24,460 nucleotides of DNA. Source: an uncultured Prevotella sp. GTDB taxonomy: Bacteria; Bacteroidota; Bacteroidia; Bacteroidales; Bacteroidaceae. The notes beneath the pieces are model-generated. The model saw only the letters and a program-made list of their open reading frames with translations, was not told the origin of the DNA and did no database searches. Where the stretch lies: contig CAMZBS010000027.1 in the NCBI GenBank assembly GCA_947304695.1, positions 1 through 24,460 on the forward strand. Reading direction: 5' to 3'. The translations under genes were made by a program, and so were the position numbers. Within the stretch, counting starts at the first letter, position 1; the number at the start of each line of letters is the position of its first letter. Of the stretch, positions 20,695 to 24,460 are shown piece by piece.

Positions 20695-21661
20695 TGAAGC
20701 TGTCTTTATTGTTGTGTTTGGTCTGTTTGTCGTAATCCATTCTCCGCTGCCACTCGTATGCCACCTGCAGGGGGTAGAAGAATCCTCTTATCATGCCCAT
20801 TATTCCCGATGTTGGCTTCGTGAAATAAATCTTTTCCCGATGTTTCATACATAGCCAGCAGAGGCGTAGCAGCGATAGCAGGTCGCGGCGAAGCATCAGT
20901 TGGCACATACGGTTGGACACCTGATAGCTTGTGCCAAGGGTCTTGTTGTAAATATAGGTGTGAAGATGGCGGTAGGCCAGAAAACTCTGCCAGCGACGGT
21001 AGGCACTCCAGCCATAGACATAGGGCTGCCACGTAACGGCAGTCAGCATGTAGTGGGTGACTGAACTGGGCAGGCGGCGGTGAAGGTTCAGTGGCTCGCT
21101 GATCTTTACCAACCCACCACCCATCAGTGCATGCAGCGTCAAACTCTTGTCATAGAAGATACTGCCATCTAACCAGCAGTCAGGATTCTGAACAAATTCA
21201 CGGCGACAGAGCATGGTGTGCCCCGACACCTGATTGCACAAGATGGTGCCCTCAAAGAAACAGCGGTGGTCCATGAGTTTGGGATGCTTGTCGAGAGCCT
21301 CACCGTCGAGGGTGTTTGAGAAGCAGATGTCTGCGTTGCCAATGGCTGCCACCTGCCGTTCGAGTTTCTGCGGAAACCAGATGTCGTCCTGGTCGGACAG
21401 TGCCACGAAGTCGCCGGTGGCATGCAAAGCAGCAAGGCGGAAGTTCTCGTTGTAACCAACATTCCGTTCGTTGACGAAGAGTTTGATAAAGGGGTGTTCC
21501 TTCATATATTGCCTGACAACATCCGTCGTGCCGTCTGTGGAACAGTCATCCTGTATAATCAGTTCATGGACGGGATAGCTCTGGGCAAGGATGGAGTCAA
21601 TCTGCTCAGACAGAAATTTCTCGCCATTGTAAGTTGCCATTACGACTGATACTGTTTTCAT
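20687..21661 (-). CDS. GT2-family glycosyltransferase, tandem copy A
   Basis: This 324-residue protein is a paralogue of the following gene. It shares MKTVSVVMATYNGEKFLSEQ, ELIIQDDCSTDGT, HATGDFVALSDQDDIWFPQKLERQ, GHTMLCRREFVQNPD and the C-terminal CQLMLRRDLLSLLRLCWLC...MIRGFFYPL. The two-Asp nucleotide/metal motifs are intact. The start used is the ATG at 21661, whose ATGA overlaps the wzx stop codon by four bases; ATGs at 21667 and 21721 are also in frame but would overlap wzx more. Two near-equal enzymes in a row suggest successive additions of similar sugars. The donor is unknown. Confidence 0.92.
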   Translation of the reverse strand: MKTVSVVMATYNGEKFLSEQIDSILAQSYPVHELIIQDDCSTDGTTDVVRQYMKEHPFIKLFVNERNVGYNENFRLAALHATGDFVALSDQDDIWFPQKLERQVAAIGNADICFSNTLDGEALDKHPKLMDHRCFFEGTILCNQVSGHTMLCRREFVQNPDCWLDGSIFYDKSLTLHALMGGGLVKISEPLNLHRRLPSSVTHYMLTAVTWQPYVYGWSAYRRWQSFLAYRHLHTYIYNKTLGTSYQVSNRMCQLMLRRDLLSLLRLCWLCMKHREKIYFTKPTSGIMGMIRGFFYPLQVAYEWQRRMDYDKQTKHNNKDSFNE

Positions 21662-23094
21662 TTCCATCTCTTGAATAAGTAGTTTACTGACTCTAAGAAT
21701 ATTTCCGACCTGAGTGCCCATAAGGTAAGGCAGTAGCCTGCGGACATGACAACGACCTTTGCGACTAAGCGCAGACAGATGCTGTCTATCGGCGAGGCAA
21801 TCACCGTGGTTGCAGCAGCTAGGGCCAATGAAAGCAGCAAATAGGGTGAAAGATCGCTTGCTATGTTTGCCACAGTAAGTCCCGTTTCGCGCCTAACGAA
21901 CCAGAACCATAACGCAGCCTCGACAACATGCACAATAACATAGACTACCGTCATGACACCGATGCCATAAGATGCTGCGGCAATCATACTCGGCAGCATC
22001 AGCACGCTGAGGGCAATGCTGCCCCACAGGTATATGTCGGAGCGTCCCTGGCTGACAAGCAGATTGATAAATACTGAAGATATAGGCAGGCAGGCTCCGG
22101 CTATGCACACCCAGCGGAGCAATGCGGCAGCTTCAGCCCAGCGTTCGGTGAGTAATATGACGATCAGCTCATGCGAAACGATGCTCAGACCGAACATGGC
22201 GGGAAAAGTCAGGAATGCAGTGAAGCGCAGCAGCTTGCGCAGTATGCGAAGCTGGCGTGCGCGGTCTTCGGCTGCGCGGGCGAAGACAGGCTGGCCTACG
22301 CTGTTGCACATGCCTGCAATGGTTGACCACCCCATAAAGCTCCATTTGTCGGCCTGCGTGAAGTTGCCAACGTCGTAGGGCGTGAACATTTTTCCCAGAA
22401 TCATTGGGAAGAAGTTGGCCTTTGATATATTCACAATATGTGTAACCACCAGCCGACTGCCAAAGCCAAACATCTCCCTGACAGGTCTGAAACTTACATC
22501 TAACGATGGATGCCAGCGGGCTACAATGATGATGGCACCAGTAGAGAGCAGGTTGTAGACGATGCTTTGGGTGGCAATGCCCCAGTAGGAAAAGCCGTTG
22601 GCGGCCAAGACAATACCGACACCGCTGGAGATGATAAGTGACGACACCGAAATGACGGCACTTTCGCGTACCATCATATTACGAAATACGTAGGCACGCG
22701 AGGCGATGCCGAGACTGGTGATGAGGAATCCTAAGAAGACGTAGCGGGCCAGCACGGTCAGTTCTTCAATTCCATAGAAACTGGCTATAAGCGGAGCCGA
22801 CACAAACAACAGGCTGTAGAGCGCAAGACCGGTAAGTGCCGAGAACCAGAACACTGAGTTGTAGTCGGCATCGCTGACAGACTTACGACGGTTGAGGGCA
22901 TTGACAAAGCCACCCTCCTGCAGCGCACCTGCCACTTCGGAGAAGATGGCCAACAGGCCCACCATACCGTAGTCAGACTGAGTAAGCAAACGGGCAAGAA
23001 TGATTCCGAACAGAAGGTTTAGTGTCTTCTGAACTCCTCCAGAGAGTCCGCTCCACAACAGTCCCCGTGCCGTCTTTTCCTTTAGCGTTTCCAT
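21658..23094 (-). CDS. wzx: Wzx-type polysaccharide flippase
   Basis: This 478-residue membrane protein should flip undecaprenyl-linked repeat units across the inner membrane. It has about 12-14 hydrophobic helices. The start is typical of the polysaccharide-synthesis/MOP superfamily: KTARGLLWSGLSGGVQKTLNLLFGIILARLLTQSDYGMVGLLAIF. The segments GGFVNALNRRKSVSDADYNSVFWFSA, FGFGSRLVVTHIVNISKANFF and PVFARAAEDRARQLRILRKLLRFTAFLTFPAMFGL are also characteristic. No Wzy polymerase or Wzz is in the window. It is the first gene of the operon wzx, GT2, GT2, GT4 and is divergent from licD. A TACCTTTG box lies 24 bases upstream. Confidence 0.92.
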   Translation of the reverse strand: METLKEKTARGLLWSGLSGGVQKTLNLLFGIILARLLTQSDYGMVGLLAIFSEVAGALQEGGFVNALNRRKSVSDADYNSVFWFSALTGLALYSLLFVSAPLIASFYGIEELTVLARYVFLGFLITSLGIASRAYVFRNMMVRESAVISVSSLIISSGVGIVLAANGFSYWGIATQSIVYNLLSTGAIIIVARWHPSLDVSFRPVREMFGFGSRLVVTHIVNISKANFFPMILGKMFTPYDVGNFTQADKWSFMGWSTIAGMCNSVGQPVFARAAEDRARQLRILRKLLRFTAFLTFPAMFGLSIVSHELIVILLTERWAEAAALLRWVCIAGACLPISSVFINLLVSQGRSDIYLWGSIALSVLMLPSMIAAASYGIGVMTVVYVIVHVVEAALWFWFVRRETGLTVANIASDLSPYLLLSLALAAATTVIASPIDSICLRLVAKVVVMSAGYCLTLWALRSEIFLESVNYLFKRWK

Positions 23095-23117
23095 CTGATA
23101 TTACCCCAAGGTGAATG

Positions 23118-23125
23118 CAAAGGTA
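23118..23125 (-). promoter_or_regulatory. Probable -7 box of the wzx operon promoter
   Basis: TACCTTTG on the minus strand matches TAnnTTTG and would start transcription near 23111, about 17 bases before the wzx ATG. No TTTG is found at the expected -33 distance. Confidence 0.5.
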
Positions 23126-23169
23126 TAGGAAAAGAATAATCATTTTGCGGATTTAACATATTTTATAGT

Positions 23170-23195
23170 GGGGGGGTAAAAAAGTTGTATATTTG
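23170..23195 (+). promoter_or_regulatory. licD promoter region: TATATTTG -7 box preceded by a G7 tract
   Basis: TATATTTG (23188-23195) matches the Bacteroidota -7 box and lies 53 bases before the licD ATG. Within the 20 bases upstream is a run of seven G (23170-23176) followed by TAAAAAA. No clear TTTG is present at -33 with the present spacing (TATA is found instead). Change in tract length could alter promoter spacing. Confidence 0.55.
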
Positions 23196-23248
23196 CACAG
23201 AATTTAACGATTCAGGTAAAAATTACACACAAAAAAACAATTAAAACG

Positions 23249-24097
23249 ATGCAAAAATGCGCGTCACTCCATACGTTCAACACTGGTGAGACAGCAGAGA
23301 GCCTGCGCCGGGACTACAACCCAGACGGGTCTGTGCTCAGGCGTGCCCAGTTGAGATTGCTTGACATGGCTATCTACCTGCAACAGACGGCAAAGCAAAT
23401 AGGCGTGCCCTGTCGCATTGATGGCGGCAATGTGCTTGGTGCATTGCGTCACGGAGGCTTTATTCCCTGGGATGACGATATGGACTTCGTGGTTGAATAC
23501 AAGGATTTCCATCGACTGTGCAACTATCTGAAACAACACCCACATTCGCAGTATGTGCTGCAGGATCATGATACCGACCCTCACTACTACAAGGAATGGG
23601 CAGTGCTCAGGGACTTGGGTACTGCTACAGCGAGTCGGTATGACTTAGATAACGGTGAACGCCGCATGCACGATGCACAACGCTACAACGGACTACACGT
23701 CGATATATTTCCTTACGAAGCCGACATGATTCCCTGGCTGCAACGACTGGCTGGAAAACTGTCGGTAAACGTCAATCTGAAACTGGCTGGCCGCTATCCG
23801 TTGTTGGCTGAGGCTGCCTACCGATTGCTACACTACGTCATATTCCCGCTGTTCAGACTCATTGGACGGCTGTTTGGCGACCACGACCTTTATATTCACT
23901 CCTATGGGGCTTGGTTCTATGAGCAGAATCCCCGTCGGGCTATGGTTCCTCACAAGGAAATCATGTTCGAGGGGCATCTGTTTGAAGGCCCCGCCGACCC
24001 AGATGAAATCTGCCGCATTGCCTACGGTGACTATATGCAGTTGCCGCCTCGCGACAAGCGCGACCGCCACAAGTTAGACATCGAATTCCTTGACTGA
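23249..24097 (+). CDS. LicD-family phosphotransferase (nucleotidyltransferase fold)
   Basis: LicD-type enzymes transfer a phosphorylated group (phosphocholine in Haemophilus and pneumococcus, ribitol or glycerol phosphate in other systems) from a CDP carrier onto a glycan. The 282-residue product has the lead-in LRRDYNPDGSVLRRAQLRLLDM (residues 19-40). The LicD core is at residues 57-79, IDGGNVLGALRHGGFIPWDD followed by DMD; the Asp residues are the likely metal ligands. Further conserved-looking parts are NGLHVDIFPY and the HKLDIEFLD end. A hydrophobic stretch (LHYVIFPLFRLIGRLFG) may lie on the membrane. The ATG at 23249 is the first in frame. It is followed after 19 bases by a cytidylyltransferase gene, which supplies a natural CDP-linked donor. 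Confidence 0.9.
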   Translation: MQKCASLHTFNTGETAESLRRDYNPDGSVLRRAQLRLLDMAIYLQQTAKQIGVPCRIDGGNVLGALRHGGFIPWDDDMDFVVEYKDFHRLCNYLKQHPHSQYVLQDHDTDPHYYKEWAVLRDLGTATASRYDLDNGERRMHDAQRYNGLHVDIFPYEADMIPWLQRLAGKLSVNVNLKLAGRYPLLAEAAYRLLHYVIFPLFRLIGRLFGDHDLYIHSYGAWFYEQNPRRAMVPHKEIMFEGHLFEGPADPDEICRIAYGDYMQLPPRDKRDRHKLDIEFLD

Positions 24098-24116
24098 AAT
24101 AGAAGAAAGAATTGAA

Positions 24117-24460
24117 ATGAAGAACATTGCCTTGATACTTGCCGGAGGTAAGGGGGTGCGCATGCACAACCTCTTGCTCCCCAAGCAGTTCCTTGAAATC
24201 AATGGTAAGCCTGTAGTGATACATACGTTGGAGGTCTTCAATAATCATTCACGGGTGGATGCCATGATCGTGGCTTGCCTTGACGGGTGGATACCGTTTC
24301 TCAAGGAAAGCATCCTGCGCTTTGGCATCAGTAAAGTGGTAGACATTGTCCCCGGTGGCAACACGGGGCAGGATTCCATATATCGTGCGCTCTGTGCGGC
24401 AAGGGAGCATGTAGGCCATGAGGATGCCATCGTGCTGGTTCACGATGCTGTGCGACCGCT
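24117..24460 (+). CDS. IspD/TarI-family cytidylyltransferase, N-terminal part (3' end outside window)
   Basis: The 114 visible residues start MKNIALILAGGKGVRMHN, the CTP-binding glycine loop, followed by LPKQFLEINGKPVVIHTLEVF and VVDIVPGGNTGQDSIYRAL and VLVHDAVRP. This is the family that makes CDP-methylerythritol (IspD) or CDP-ribitol (TarI/Bcs1-type). The LAGGKG start, the LPKQF motif and the GGNTGQDSI segment, which lacks the Arg usual in IspD (GGxxRxxSV), fit the polysaccharide-linked TarI-like branch better than housekeeping IspD; this is inference. It follows licD by 19 bases with an AGAAGAAAGA leader, so the two are probably one operon making and transferring a CDP-activated polyol phosphate. 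It was not listed as a complete frame because the window ends inside it. Confidence 0.87.
   Translation, partial: MKNIALILAGGKGVRMHNLLLPKQFLEINGKPVVIHTLEVFNNHSRVDAMIVACLDGWIPFLKESILRFGISKVVDIVPGGNTGQDSIYRALCAAREHVGHEDAIVLVHDAVRP

Noticed and set aside
23249..24460. A complete lic1-type phosphocholine pathway
   Set aside because: No choline transporter or choline kinase is present, and the cytidylyltransferase is IspD/TarI-like rather than LicC-like.
1..24460. Mobile element, prophage or integrated plasmid
   Set aside because: No transposase, integrase, phage structural gene, tRNA attachment site or flanking duplication is visible.

Overview
The window looks like chromosomal DNA from a member of the Bacteroidales, most likely Prevotella or a close relative. 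The evidence is the gene families (CydAB with a DUF4492-type small protein, a PspC/DUF6249/ECF sigma/DUF5056-type operon, FISUMP-type secreted protein) and the promoters: several intergenic regions carry the Bacteroidota pattern TTTG, 20 bases, TAnnTTTG. Three of these match exactly and 20 bases apart. No rRNA, tRNA, CRISPR array, transposase or integrase is visible.

Layout. Positions 1-1002 (minus) hold the 5' part of mreB and a purH gene that has only the IMP cyclohydrolase domain. Positions 1158-2908 (minus) are a tightly coupled envelope-stress-like operon: DUF6249-like membrane protein, PspC, ECF sigma factor and a small two-helix membrane protein that may be its anti-sigma factor. Positions 2974-5006 (minus) are topoisomerase III broken by a one-base frameshift, preceded by a secreted Sel1-repeat protein (5043-5618). 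Positions 5741-8863 (minus) are a cytochrome bd oxidase operon (DUF4492-like, cydA, cydB).

A divergent promoter region at 8864-9011 separates cyd from a five-gene plus-strand operon (9012-14830): coiled-coil membrane protein, TolC-type outer-membrane protein, HlyD-type adaptor and two ABC-2 permeases. Together these form an envelope-spanning exporter, but no ATPase gene is present. It runs tail to tail, with a 47-base overlap, into a minus-strand lipoprotein gene of the RsiV/DUF3298 type (14784-15698). A 309-base divergent spacer containing a 19-bp inverted repeat follows. Then come three plus-strand genes: a FISUMP-like secreted protein, a short membrane histidine kinase homologue with degraded ATP-binding motifs, and a secreted protein of unknown function.

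Positions 18533-24460 are a surface-polysaccharide locus. A minus-strand operon (Wzx flippase, two tandem GT2 glycosyltransferases, GT4 glycosyltransferase) is divergent from a plus-strand pair (LicD-family protein and an IspD/TarI-type cytidylyltransferase cut by the window end). Together they would build lipid-linked repeat units, flip them, and probably decorate them with a CDP-activated polyol phosphate or similar group.

The most unusual signals are: a 28-base sequence repeated exactly at two sites just upstream of the start codons of unrelated genes (mreB, cydB); a promoter lying inside a bidirectional terminator; a perfect palindrome filling a promoter spacer; repeat-like stretches inside coding loops; the degenerate kinase; and a G7 tract in the licD promoter. 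I did not find a clearly new multi-gene defence or mobile system.
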